This document shows, piece after piece, positions 10,622-18,816 of a stretch of 64,000 nucleotides of DNA (position 1 is its first letter; every line of letters begins with the position of its first letter). Source of the DNA: Planctomycetota bacterium. Its GTDB lineage: Bacteria > Planctomycetota > UBA1135 > JACQFD01. Made by a program: the position numbers and the translations under genes. Below the pieces are notes generated by a model. It had not been told where the DNA came from, ran no database searches, and worked only from the letters and a program-made list of their open reading frames with translations. The stretch is taken from NCBI GenBank assembly GCA_016792805.1, contig JAEUHX010000073.1, forward strand, positions 1 to 64,000, written 5' to 3'.

Positions 10622-12310
10622 TCAGCGGCGCCCGCCAGCCTCGGTCGCGCGATTCTGGTGCAATGCGAGCTGGATCGGAATGTGGAGCGGCTCCGATGTA
10701 GAGCGCTCCACGATGGTCGCAGAAGTAACGATGCTGCCGCCCGGAGCCATGATCGTCATGCTGCACTCCCCGACGGGCAGGATCATTTGTGTCGACGGAA
10801 GATCCTCGTACTGGCCTTGAAGGTGGAAGCTCCCGCAGCGAATCTCCACGGAGGCACTCGGCAGCGGAACTCCTGCTGGATTCGTGACCACCAGGCGGCA
10901 CGCTTGAACTGCAGCAGTGAGCGGGATTGAGATCTCGGGATCGGAGTCGGCGGTGATCTCGAGGTTCCGCTTGGCCAGAAGTGAGTTGTATGAGATCGGC
11001 TGCGCAGAGACAGCATAGTTCCCCAATGGGAGATCGAGTTCGCGACCGGGCTCGACGACGATGGGGAGATCCTTGATCCTGGAGTCGGTCGGATGCAAGT
11101 AGAGGCGTCCCATCGGTACCGTTCGTCCCTTCGGATCCGTGACGGTCACTCGGATCCTTCTGAGGCGGAATGGCGATGCCGAGCCGATGGGGGACACGAT
11201 CTCGGATACCTGCAACCCATCCGCTACCGGCCGAAGCACCACTGTCGTCTCCACAATTCCTCCCTTCTGGAGGAGAGCCTTGACCTGCATTTCGGTGTGG
11301 GTGCCGTACTCACCGCACGCGGCGACGACGATGGCCTCGGGGTGGGAAGCTCGCAAGCTCCGCTCGACTTCTCGAAGGTCCAGGGCCGCAGCGTGCGACG
11401 CGGCAGGGAACTGTCCTCGCGGCGTGACAAGCCATGACACAATTTGGTCGCCGCTCGCACGAAGGACCGCGGCGAGGATCGGAGCCAGCACGATGCTGCA
11501 TGGGTCTCCAGGAACAACAAGTGACTGTTCGGCGGAGGCGATCGAGTATCCGGGTGCGATGGTATAAATCGCATATTGGCCCGCATGAAGCGCGTGAAAG
11601 GAGGCCAGGCCTTCTGCGTCGGTTTTCGCGAGGTGAATTGCAGTCTCTGGCTCGAGCCCGGCGATTTGGTCCACATTCGCAAAGCTCCGGAGTTCAGCCG
11701 GCCGAGCCATCCAACGTGATAGTGCAACAGAAATTCCGGGTATGGCGCGGCCCTGGAGATCCCGAACCTTCACCGTCGCCTCCTGGGCGGGCTGGAGGAT
11801 AACCCGCTGCGTCTCTCCAATCTCTGGGAGGCGCTCGAGGAGGGTTGCGCAGAAGCCCTGGGCAAGTACACCGAAGTCAGAAGGTCCTTGATGTGTGGAT
11901 CCGTGAAGAGTAAGGATGCCGCGGGCGTCCGAGCTCGCTGGGAACTTCACGAGGCTGCGTGCCTCGATGCACCTAGACCCCGTGGGAACAGCTACCAGCT
12001 CGGCCCCCTCGATTGCAGCTCCGGAGGTCGAGACGATCTCCAGGCAGCGCGCGGGCGCTGGAGCTTGTGTGCGCGAGGGCTGGGCGCTGGGTGTTCTCTC
12101 GGAAGGGGGCTTTGGTGAAGCTTCGATCGCGCGCTCCGCCGACGCGTGCGCGCTGCCGCTGAGGATGCCCGCCGCTTCTTGGGCGCCGAGCCCCGATGGG
12201 GCACTCGACGGAGCGCCCTCGTGCTCCTGCTTTCCAGCGATTGCGAACGCAAGGAGCGCTCCGAGCACGGCCGAGAGAGCCATCAAAAGTGCAACGATTC
12301 GAGGACGCAT
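10622..12310 (-). CDS. Secreted protein with carboxypeptidase-regulatory-like domains
   Basis: This 562-residue protein begins with a signal segment (about residues 1-25, hydrophobic ALLMALSAVLGALLAFAI) followed by a Ser/Pro/Ala-rich linker to about residue 90. The rest is made of repeated beta-sandwich units of the CarboxypepD_reg type, visible as VKVRDLQGRAIPGISVALSR, VTVTDPKGRTVPMGRLYL and LVVTNPAGVPLPSASVEI. No catalytic motif is present. Such multi-domain proteins are abundant in Planctomycetota and are thought to be extracellular or cell-wall components. The gap to the DUF1801-like gene (10481-10621) shows nothing recognisable. Confidence 0.75.
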   Translation of the reverse strand: MRPRIVALLMALSAVLGALLAFAIAGKQEHEGAPSSAPSGLGAQEAAGILSGSAHASAERAIEASPKPPSERTPSAQPSRTQAPAPARCLEIVSTSGAAIEGAELVAVPTGSRCIEARSLVKFPASSDARGILTLHGSTHQGPSDFGVLAQGFCATLLERLPEIGETQRVILQPAQEATVKVRDLQGRAIPGISVALSRWMARPAELRSFANVDQIAGLEPETAIHLAKTDAEGLASFHALHAGQYAIYTIAPGYSIASAEQSLVVPGDPCSIVLAPILAAVLRASGDQIVSWLVTPRGQFPAASHAAALDLREVERSLRASHPEAIVVAACGEYGTHTEMQVKALLQKGGIVETTVVLRPVADGLQVSEIVSPIGSASPFRLRRIRVTVTDPKGRTVPMGRLYLHPTDSRIKDLPIVVEPGRELDLPLGNYAVSAQPISYNSLLAKRNLEITADSDPEISIPLTAAVQACRLVVTNPAGVPLPSASVEIRCGSFHLQGQYEDLPSTQMILPVGECSMTIMAPGGSIVTSATIVERSTSEPLHIPIQLALHQNRATEAGGRR

Positions 12311-12683
12311 GCATCTGCCTCAATCCAATGTGCGCACGTTCTACTGGAAGATCGCATTCGATGGAAAGTATGCGCGATGGGTGCGGATTTCTGTGTTTGC
12401 TGCTTGCTCGACGGGCTGAGGTGAAGCTTTCTTTTCTTGCGAGCGAGATGGGTGGTGGCTTGGCGCAGTAGTACACGGCCGCAATCCTGTGAAGATTCTG
12501 TGCGGGCGAGTTCGCGCGCGCACGGGAACGGCAGCGCAGGAATCATCGTCCGCGCGGTCGAATGCTCTGCGAGCCGGCACCATGAAAACCGCGCATGCGG
12601 TGGCGGATTTTCATGGTCCTCAACTCTCGTCGTCCGGGAGCCGTTCGCGATGCCGGGGAGAGGCGCTGCGAGCGTCGCCGCAC

Positions 12684-12802
12684 GCGCTGGCTCGCCACGG
12701 GGCTGGCTCTGAGGGAGGTGTTCGGCTGTGAGGGAGCAGCTCTCTGCAGAGTGAATCCACTCTGCAGAGAACTCGAATGGAGCCGGCTGATGGACCGAAC
12801 TC
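12684..12802 (+). repeat. Structured intergenic element, copy A (with gene relic)
   Basis: A 54-base block (12684-12737) matches 15159-15212 without gaps at 49 of 54 positions, and all five differences are transitions. A perfect 13-base inverted repeat follows (TCTCTGCAGAGTG at 12741-12753, CACTCTGCAGAGA at 12758-12770). ATGGACCGA then occurs at 12790, at the distance where copy B has its start codon. Translation from that ATG (MDR..AQ.LHA) resembles the nucleotidyltransferase-fold N-terminus at 15264 for about 16 residues and then stops resembling it. The rest of the 12311-12879 gap shows no convincing gene. Confidence 0.65.
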
Positions 12803-12879
12803 TCGGACGCGCACAATCCTTACACGCCAGGGTCCTCCATGCAGTTCGTCCCGGTCGACGCCAGCCTCGGGCAGCTTGC

Positions 12880-13323
12880 TCACGGATTCTGTTGTGTTTG
12901 CGCGCGCGGATCTGCGAGTGCGACACCGAGCACAAAGAGACCCAAGAGGCCCACGGCGCCCGGCCATGGCACGTTCGCTCCGGTTGTGCTCGCGAGGCGG
13001 TGTGAGAGAAATGCCGTCGCACCGAGGACAGGAAGTCCAGTCGCCAGGATGGCCCAGCGAGCCCAGAGTTGACCTCGCCGGATTGGATACAGAAGCAAGG
13101 CGCCAAGTGCAATGCCGACGGCGAGGTGCGTGCTCCCGTAACCGTTGAGCAAGGTGAGCAGCAGCATGCGCGCGCCCGGCTCAAGCTGCGACCATTCCGA
13201 GCCGAGCGCCTGCTTGTGGTACGGCATCGCCTCCGACGCGGTGAGGTAGACCAAGCCGAGCCCGATCTCGGAGATCGCGACGATCGCAATGCAGAGAAAT
13301 GCGGATTGATTTCTGATACTCAC
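12880..13323 (-). CDS. Four-helix integral membrane protein, unknown function
   Basis: The 147-residue product is strongly hydrophobic, with four probable membrane helices. The first (about residues 9-30) is followed by the exposed loop SEAMPYHKQALGSEW. Helices at about 52-79, 87-108 and 122-137 are joined by short basic loops such as PIRRGQLWARW. The MPYHxxAxG loop is seen in a widespread family of small uncharacterised bacterial membrane proteins. No function is known. It stands alone between the hypothetical protease-like gene and element copy A. The 3' end lies at 12880, so the relic in element A reads toward it from the opposite strand. Confidence 0.7.
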   Translation of the reverse strand: MSIRNQSAFLCIAIVAISEIGLGLVYLTASEAMPYHKQALGSEWSQLEPGARMLLLTLLNGYGSTHLAVGIALGALLLYPIRRGQLWARWAILATGLPVLGATAFLSHRLASTTGANVPWPGAVGLLGLFVLGVALADPRAQTQQNP

Positions 13324-13465
13324 AGTTCAATGGTCCGGGCGGGGCGCATCGACCGAGGCCAGCTCGATGCGCCACTTCATGCATTGTAGATGTCGCGACT
13401 CCAAGAAGGACTCGCTCAGATGCATCGAGCGTTTCGAATCACGCACGGACCACGACTCAGAAGTG

Positions 13466-13527
13466 CTCCGCAAAGCGAGCGCGACGAGGCCCGCGCGCAG
13501 ATCGGAGGACCCTTGAAGCGTCCTCCA
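13466..13527. repeat. Partial copy of the body of the 327-base element
   Basis: The sequence includes AGCGAGCGCGACGAGG, CCCGCGCGCAGATCGGAGGA and CCTTGAAGCGTCCTCC. It matches pieces of the inverted-repeat element body seen near 20650-20800. No terminal inverted repeat is present. It fills part of the 249-base gap between two minus-strand genes. Confidence 0.4.
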
Positions 13528-13572
13528 CGGGCAAGTCCCGCAGGCCGAGCAGACTCGCGCCTTCGCCCCCGG

Positions 13573-14874
13573 TCATGGCACCTGCAGGCTGGCACTCCCC
13601 AGCTCGGTGGTTCGCTCGTCCACGGCGCGAAGCCGGTACTTGCCCGCCGGGAGCATCAAAAGTCCTGGCGCGTCGGGCCGCTCCAGCAGCAGCTGGTCAG
13701 CGGGGATTGCGGAAGAGGGCTCTCCCGCGACGAATGCTTGAACCAAGCGCCTGCCGCTCCCGGCCCGCAACGCGTCCGGAATTGTGATCGGCTTGCGCCC
13801 CAAGGTCTTCATCATCCAATCCGGCCGGCCATCTTTGACTTCGAATCGAGGCCAGAAGACATACGCATCGCAAGGATCGAAACCCAGTGTGCGTCCAGTT
13901 GCCTTCTCGACGAAGATCGTCGGCTGCAGAAGGAAGCCGCCGGAATCGGCGGCGCGATACCACGGATGTTCCTCTTCCCGCGTTAGGCGCTGGCTCATCG
14001 TCGGGGCGTATATTGTGAACGGGTCGATACCTGTCATCTGCTTCAGTGCGGCTGCCATCGGGGTCCATCCATCCGCGGCGGCCATCTCCGATGCGTGAAG
14101 GCGGCCAGCGATGACGAACACCTTGGCGTCCGCGTCGCGGTCGAGTACGCGCGCTTTAATGTGAGCGGCCTGCGTGCGGTCTCGGAAACTGTTGTCTCCC
14201 TCCGGGCCGCGCTCTCTCGTATCATAGGCGATGAGTTTGTAGCCGAGTTGCTTCGCGGTGCGGATCGCGGAGGCGAACACCGGATCCTGGATGTAATAGC
14301 CGGACCGATAGTTTGGATATTCAAAATTCGATTCCATCACCTGCTCGGAAAACGATTCGGCGGCGAGATAGCGGTATCCTTGATTCCAAAGCCGGCGAAG
14401 CAGCGGCTCGAACAGCGATCGCGTCTGAGGCAGGTGATGTTCCTCCGCCCAAATGACAACGCGCGTTTTGCGGGCCGCGCGCTCGACCACGTCAACGGCG
14501 GCTTCCGGCACAAACCCATCGGGAATCGCCTCGTCCTTCGCGCGGTCTGCGCGGAAAGCCGGAAGTGACATTGCTCGGACCCCGGCCATGGGGAACCCGA
14601 GGAACTCCTCGAAGTTGAATCTCACTTCATCGTAGACGCCGGCAAGCGGCTTGGATCTCCGGTAGCGGTCTTCGAGGTCCAGCATCGCCGCGTAGGTCGC
14701 CAGCGGGTTTCCGGCCTCCAGCGCCTCTCTCTGAAGGAGCATGGGCGGTTCCAGCGGAGCAGGCGCGCTCGAAGCGGGAATGGGTGCACTTTGGGGGTGT
14801 TGCGTGATCGCTCGCCTCTGCAGCCCCAGGAGGACGGAAAGCAATAAAACCAAGGTGTGCGGCCAACGCATCAA
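13573..14874 (-). CDS. Exported TIKI/ChaN-like hypothetical protein
   Basis: A 433-residue protein with an N-terminal hydrophobic segment (LVLLLSVLLGLQ) and a Ser/Ala/Pro-rich linker, so it is probably secreted. Around residues 150-185 the pattern VVIWAEEHHLPQTRSLFEPL, then GYRYLAAESFSE, resembles the GExH-containing core of ChaN/EreA-type TIKI-superfamily folds, where an early Glu-His pair and a later His bind haem or metal. The later segment KVFVIAGRLHASEM fits the second motif of that fold. Its function is unknown and I rate the superfamily assignment as moderate. It is convergent with nothing and stands alone. Confidence 0.65.
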   Translation of the reverse strand: MMRWPHTLVLLLSVLLGLQRRAITQHPQSAPIPASSAPAPLEPPMLLQREALEAGNPLATYAAMLDLEDRYRRSKPLAGVYDEVRFNFEEFLGFPMAGVRAMSLPAFRADRAKDEAIPDGFVPEAAVDVVERAARKTRVVIWAEEHHLPQTRSLFEPLLRRLWNQGYRYLAAESFSEQVMESNFEYPNYRSGYYIQDPVFASAIRTAKQLGYKLIAYDTRERGPEGDNSFRDRTQAAHIKARVLDRDADAKVFVIAGRLHASEMAAADGWTPMAAALKQMTGIDPFTIYAPTMSQRLTREEEHPWYRAADSGGFLLQPTIFVEKATGRTLGFDPCDAYVFWPRFEVKDGRPDWMMKTLGRKPITIPDALRAGSGRRLVQAFVAGEPSSAIPADQLLLERPDAPGLLMLPAGKYRLRAVDERTTELGSASLQVP

Positions 14875-15158
14875 TCCACTTTCTTCCCACGCGGATTGTT
14901 TGCGGCGCGACGATGCGATCGTGCGGACGTCGGCTGGAATCGGCGCTCGGGCGACATGAGAGTCCTAGAACTACCGAGGTCCGGTGGATTGTGTGAAAAA
15001 ATAAAAGGACCTCGCGGCATGGGAATGCACGACAGACCTGTCCATGGAGCCGAGGGCAGGCACGCGCGCTTGCGACTCCGAAGTCCGCGTGGCCCGGAGG
15101 ACTCTGCGCCCTTCAATCCCATGGCGCCGGAGCGCAGCGTGCACAGTGGTGAGCGCTC

Positions 15159-15263
15159 GCGCTGGTTCGCCACGGGGCTGGTTCTGGGGGAGGCGTTCGG
15201 CTGTGAAGGAGCGGTTATACGCAGAGTCGTGGCACCCTGCGTATAACCCGAATCGACTAGCCC
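15159..15263 (+). promoter_or_regulatory. Structured upstream element, copy B
   Basis: The region just upstream of the nucleotidyltransferase-fold gene carries the 54-base block shared with copy A (15159-15212). It is followed immediately by a perfect 12-base inverted repeat (GGTTATACGCAG at 15213-15224 and CTGCGTATAACC at 15237-15248), and the start codon lies 15 bases further on. The hairpin stem shares no sequence with copy A although its position is the same. It could be an operator, an RNA leader structure or part of a mobile cassette. The remainder of the gap 14875-15158 shows nothing else recognisable. Confidence 0.55.
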
Positions 15264-16319
15264 ATGGACCGACTTCCTGAAGACGCCCAGACGCTTCACG
15301 CCGAGACCCTGGCTTTGCTCCTCGCGCTCGAGAGCGAGCGCAGTTGGTCACATTTGTCGGGATCGTTCGCAACGAAGTCCATCAAAGGGATCGACTATGT
15401 GTACTTTCAGTATTCTGATCCAGGAGGAACGAAACGCCAATTCTCGGTTGGGCGCCGAAATGCGGCGTTGGATGAAATCATTTCCGAATATGGGAAGCGG
15501 CGTGATCGTCATGAGTCGGATCTCGTACAAGTACGCCGCTTAGCCGGGCTTCTGCGCTCGGCCGGCCTCGACTCGATTCCGCACGGCCCTGCGCGCGTGC
15601 TCGGTGCCCTCGCTGACGCAGGGGTATTCCGACTCGGTGGTGTACTCATCGGATCTTATGCGTTCCAGGCTCTTGGCAACCTGCTCGGTGTAAAGTGGCC
15701 GGCAGCAGCTTGGCGTACTCAAGACGTCGACGTCGCTGCACATTTGAGGATCGCTGTGCCCAAGCTCGATGCCGACGTGCCCAAGACACTTGAGAGCCTA
15801 CAGATGGGATTTGTCCCGATCCCCCAGTTGGACCCCGACCATCCATCCACGTCTTTTCGAGTGCGCGGTCAGCCGTTGCGGGTCGATCTGCTAACACCCG
15901 GACAGGGGCGCGACGAGAGTCCTGTTTACATTCCCCGATTCAAGGCTGCCGCTCAGCCGATTCCGCATTTATCCATCATACTGCATGAAGCACAGCCAGC
16001 CGTGGCTATTGATGGCGGCGCGACGCTGGTTGTGGTTCCGTCACCCGCACGCTATGCACTTCACAAGCTCTTCGTGAGCCAGACGCGTTCCATACCTCAA
16101 CAATCGAAAGCGGGCAAGGAAATGCACCAAGCCGCACTCTTGTTGGAGATTCTCGCAGAGGATCGGCCGACCGATCTGGAGCAGGCGGCGAGAGCCGTAG
16201 CGGCAGCTGGGCCCACAGTTACTAGTAAGATCTCCCGCGCGCTCGATGTTGCTCTCAAGCGTTGGCCCGAAGTGCAACCCGGTGCGAGCATCATTCGGCA
16301 AGGGCTCTCTCAGGCGTAA
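15264..16319 (+). CDS. GSU2403-family nucleotidyltransferase-fold protein
   Basis: The 351-residue protein resembles the GSU2403 family of nucleotidyltransferase-fold proteins. Around residues 125-155 the motif VLIGSYAFQALGNLL is followed by RTQDVDVA, giving the GS...DxD arrangement of polymerase-beta-like transferases. The N-terminal 100 residues are helical and contain YVYFQYSDPGGTKRQF. The C-terminal part is helical with KLFVSQTR. It is presumed cytoplasmic. Members have no settled function; related folds include toxins and antitoxins that modify nucleotides or tRNA. No partner gene of a toxin-antitoxin pair is evident. The codon usage is visibly less GC-biased than its neighbours, which hints at recent acquisition. 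Confidence 0.75.
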   Translation: MDRLPEDAQTLHAETLALLLALESERSWSHLSGSFATKSIKGIDYVYFQYSDPGGTKRQFSVGRRNAALDEIISEYGKRRDRHESDLVQVRRLAGLLRSAGLDSIPHGPARVLGALADAGVFRLGGVLIGSYAFQALGNLLGVKWPAAAWRTQDVDVAAHLRIAVPKLDADVPKTLESLQMGFVPIPQLDPDHPSTSFRVRGQPLRVDLLTPGQGRDESPVYIPRFKAAAQPIPHLSIILHEAQPAVAIDGGATLVVVPSPARYALHKLFVSQTRSIPQQSKAGKEMHQAALLLEILAEDRPTDLEQAARAVAAAGPTVTSKISRALDVALKRWPEVQPGASIIRQGLSQA

Positions 16320-16385
16320 CATGCCTCTGGGTACGCCCGACAACGGCGGAGCAGAAGTCTCCATCCTTGCCGCGAATGTTGAAGG

Positions 16386-16796
16386 CTATTTCCCCTCGCG
16401 CACGGTGAGAAGTGTGCGCTGCTGGAATTCGAACCCCGGCACTACGAGCTGCGTGACAGTGACCGCTTCCGCCGTGCGCGCCTCCTTGGTCTGCTCGCCT
16501 TCCCAACAAGTGAAGATCTGCACCTGCGCGCCCCCGCTCACGGCGGGCGAGAGGATGGCCGCGAGGGCGCGATAGTTTTGTTGGCATTGCTCCAGTTCGT
16601 CGCCATCCTTGCCGTCCTTGGCGAAGCCGCACCCGCACCCTTCGTGGGAGCCGGCGTAGTAGACGTGGGCGCTGCGAAACTGTCCGCGCACGGCCTCTTT
16701 CGTGGGCACCTGCTCGAGGAAGAAACCGGGTGCGTTCTTGTCCCACGCGCTCTCCGGAAGGGGAGCCTCGCAGCCGACATAGATGGCAAGACACAT
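16386..16796 (-). CDS. Hypothetical protein with GCGCGF motif (136 aa)
   Basis: The product starts MCLAIYVGCEAPLPESAW and contains YYAGSHEGCGCGFAKDG in the middle and IFTCWEGEQT later. The Cys cluster (GCGCGF) and the conserved MCLAIYV start are shared by a small family of uncharacterised bacterial proteins. Cys residues near positions 2, 10, 50-52 and 99 could bind metal, but this is inference. I chose the ATG at 16796, which fits the family start, over the upstream ATG at 16892. No signal peptide is present. It is followed at 66 bases by the convergent nucleotidyltransferase-fold gene. Confidence 0.7.
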   Translation of the reverse strand: MCLAIYVGCEAPLPESAWDKNAPGFFLEQVPTKEAVRGQFRSAHVYYAGSHEGCGCGFAKDGKDGDELEQCQQNYRALAAILSPAVSGGAQVQIFTCWEGEQTKEARTAEAVTVTQLVVPGFEFQQRTLLTVREGK

Positions 16797-16888
16797 ATCG
16801 CTTAGGCGCGCCGAATGGTGAAGATGAATTGATATGCGTGAGAGAGGCGCTAAGCGCTCATGGCGACTTCGCGCCATGGGGTCGGCTC

Positions 16889-17365
16889 TCAAGATTCGCG
16901 TTTTGTGGGATCCACTCGAGTTGTCTGCTGTCCGATCTCTTGAGCGAGGCCGATGAGGATGCCCTCGGGCCCTCGGATGTAACAGAGCCGATAGATGCCT
17001 TCGTAATCGACGACCTCATCGACCACCATCGCGCCGAGCTTGCTAAGGCGCGCGAGCGTGTCGCCGAGGTCCTCGACCGCGAACATCGCGCGAAGATACC
17101 CGAGCGAGTTCACCGGCGCTCGGCGATGATCCGACACGATCGCGGGGGCGTCGAATCGGGAGAGCTCGAGGCGACTGTGTCCGTCGGGGGTGCACATCAT
17201 GGCAATCTCCACACGCTGGCCTCGCACTCCCGTGACGCGGCCGGCCCATTCCCCATCGATGCGCATGCGGCCTTCGAGGGTGAGCCCGAGTTCGGTGAAG
17301 AACTGAATTGTGGCATCGAGATCCGCGACCACGATGCCGACGTTGTCCACGCGCTTGACGGTCAT
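16889..17365 (-). CDS. VOC family (glyoxalase/bleomycin-resistance-like) protein
   Basis: A 158-residue two-module VOC protein. The first beta-alpha-beta module is VDNVGIVVADLDATIQFFTE with ELGLTLEGR, and the second is YLRAMFAVEDLGDTLARL with GPEGILIGLAQE. The usual metal ligands of such proteins are a His or Gln in the first strand and a Glu in GxxxxExA positions. Here RVDN replaces the first His and GLAQE ends the last strand, so metal binding may differ from true glyoxalase I. The substrate is unknown. I chose the ATG at 17365. It is on the same strand as the GCGCGF protein gene, 92 bases upstream of it. Confidence 0.8.
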   Translation of the reverse strand: MTVKRVDNVGIVVADLDATIQFFTELGLTLEGRMRIDGEWAGRVTGVRGQRVEIAMMCTPDGHSRLELSRFDAPAIVSDHRRAPVNSLGYLRAMFAVEDLGDTLARLSKLGAMVVDEVVDYEGIYRLCYIRGPEGILIGLAQEIGQQTTRVDPTKRES

Positions 17366-17481
17366 GTCTGTTTCCGGAGAAGCAGGCCCAGACAAACCGC
17401 CTATCGCCTGGAACTTGCCGATGCTCTCTTATCGCGCTGTACCATCGCGGGCGGGCTCTTCGTGACGCCTAACGTTCGCCG

Positions 17482-17499
17482 GAGTTCCGCGCGGAACTC
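17482..17499. promoter_or_regulatory. 18-base perfect palindrome
   Basis: The sequence GAGTTCCGCGCGGAACTC is a perfect palindrome. It lies 22-39 bases after the stop of the small minus-strand frame ending at 17521. It could be a terminator stem without a T-tract or a protein-binding site. Confidence 0.35.
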
Positions 17500-17520
17500 G
17501 CCTCAGCGGATCGAGGAAGG

Positions 17521-17900
17521 CTAGCTCTGCTCGCTGCTCTCTCCATCACGTTCTGACGGCGCGACCTTCTTCACCAAGTACTGATCCATAGGAATGTCAA
17601 TGTACCGAAGCCACATTACGCTTCGGAAGTCCCGGCTCTCGAGCAGCGCATCAACGATTGCGGCCCTGGCTTCGCGCCCAAGTGTGACAAAGGATACCCA
17701 GTCTTTGCGCATGTTGTCGATGAAGCTCTGAGGGTATCGATAGATGAAAAAAGTCTGGTCATGCAGTATGAGGTAGAGTTGCTTCACGACGGGTCGCCGC
17801 TCCTCTTCCACCTCCGGTAGTTGTGCCTCCTCGAGTAACGGCTTCGGGATGCGAATTCCCCGAGTGTTTCCAATGCGAATGATCCGAGTCTTGCAGTCAT
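17521..17900 (-). pseudogene. AbrB-like gene with frameshift next to the start codon
   Basis: The frame ending at 17521 is open back to a stop at 17908-17910. Its first part reads KTRIIRIGNTRGIRIPKPLL, the N-terminal signature of AbrB/MazE-type antitoxins. No ATG, GTG or TTG lies in that frame before this motif. An ATG does occur at 17900, one frame off. Inserting one base after its second codon would give MTAKTRIIRIGN, the usual family start. The remaining 96 residues (from a GTG at 17811) do not resemble the AbrB C-terminus or MazF and contain LYLILHDQTFFIYRYP. It is either a decayed antitoxin fused to other sequence, a programmed shift, or a sequencing error. Confidence 0.5.
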
Positions 17901-18186
17901 TGTAGCTCTATTGTAATCACCGTACCGCCCCGGTGCATCCTCGCGATTCAGCCCAGCCGGCTGTCAGACGGCATAGGCACCAGACTTTCCAGAAGTCCCA
18001 TTCGCGGCGAGCGGCGGCACCTCGGGGAAGAGAGTCCTCGGTTGGGACCGCGCAGCACTCGGTCCCGCAGCAACCGTGTTGGCGGGGCCGCTGCCTCAGG
18101 GGAGGACCAAGACGTGGAGAGTAGTTCTGAGAAGCGCTTGAGCCGACGTCATCCGCGCCGTGAGGACGCGCACAATATCGATCGGC

Positions 18187-18816
18187 TCACGGAACCGTAA
18201 AGTGCGCGAGCGCGAGCGGCTCGCGCGTGCGGCTCAGCTCGTAGACAGCCAGCTCGCCGAGTTCGCGGCGGTGTAAGAAGAGGTCACTCTTCTCGGGGAG
18301 CACGACCCTCGGATCCTGGTGCTTTGGCACCACGAAAATGCAGGCACGGGAGCCGTTGCATTCGACGGCGAAGGGGAGGCAGCCGGCCGACGCCGACGCG
18401 GGGCCGGTGAGGGAGCCGAGGATGGTGACGGGCGCGCCCTGCGCAAGCCCGATTTCTGCGTTGCACCATTTGCGGCACTCGGCGGCGAGCTCGCCCATGT
18501 CGTCACAACAAGTCGGCTCGCGCTCCTCCAAAGCCACATACGACGCGACCCAGCGCTGGGCCAGTTCGGCGCCTGCCGAGGCCGCGCTCTCGCGAAGCGC
18601 GAAGAAGGCGCCCGCTCCGAGCACCGCCAACAAAAGCGCCGCCGCCATCGCCCAGAGCGCCCCACGCGCCGGCCCGCGGCGCGCCGCCGCATCGGCGCGC
18701 GCTTGCGCCGCCACGCGCTCGACAAGCCCTGAGAGCGTCGGCGGTTCAAAGGCGCGCCTCACGCGCTCGTCGAGGAGCCGGTCTTGCTGGTCCGGGGAAT
18801 GATGAGGATCACTCAT
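18187..18816 (-). CDS. Putative anti-sigma-like membrane protein
   Basis: A 209-residue protein with one membrane helix (about residues 52-74, ALWAMAAALLLAVLGAGAFF). The cytoplasmic N-terminal part (about 50 residues) has the segment LDERVRRAFEPPTLSGLVER. The outside part carries a Cys cluster (PTCCDDMGELAAECRKWCN) and ends in a beta-rich domain. It has no HxxxCxxC zinc motif of classical ZAS anti-sigma factors. Its ATG overlaps the stop of the sigma factor gene by four bases, which strongly suggests coupled translation and a partner role. I infer that it holds the sigma factor at the membrane, and that the Cys cluster may sense redox or metal. Confidence 0.7.
   Translation of the reverse strand: MSDPHHSPDQQDRLLDERVRRAFEPPTLSGLVERVAAQARADAAARRGPARGALWAMAAALLLAVLGAGAFFALRESAASAGAELAQRWVASYVALEEREPTCCDDMGELAAECRKWCNAEIGLAQGAPVTILGSLTGPASASAGCLPFAVECNGSRACIFVVPKHQDPRVVLPEKSDLFLHRRELGELAVYELSRTREPLALAHFTVP

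Noticed and set aside
15001..15299. Minus-strand frame over element copy B with text like that over copy A
   Set aside because: The protein similarity only reflects the shared DNA repeat; all frames are similar there and no start or family motif supports translation.
17461..17500. attC-like site (GTTAGGC on the minus strand beside a palindrome)
   Set aside because: Only one core site is seen. The partner core (RYYYAAC) is not found at the right distance and no integron integrase is present, so an integron array is not supported.
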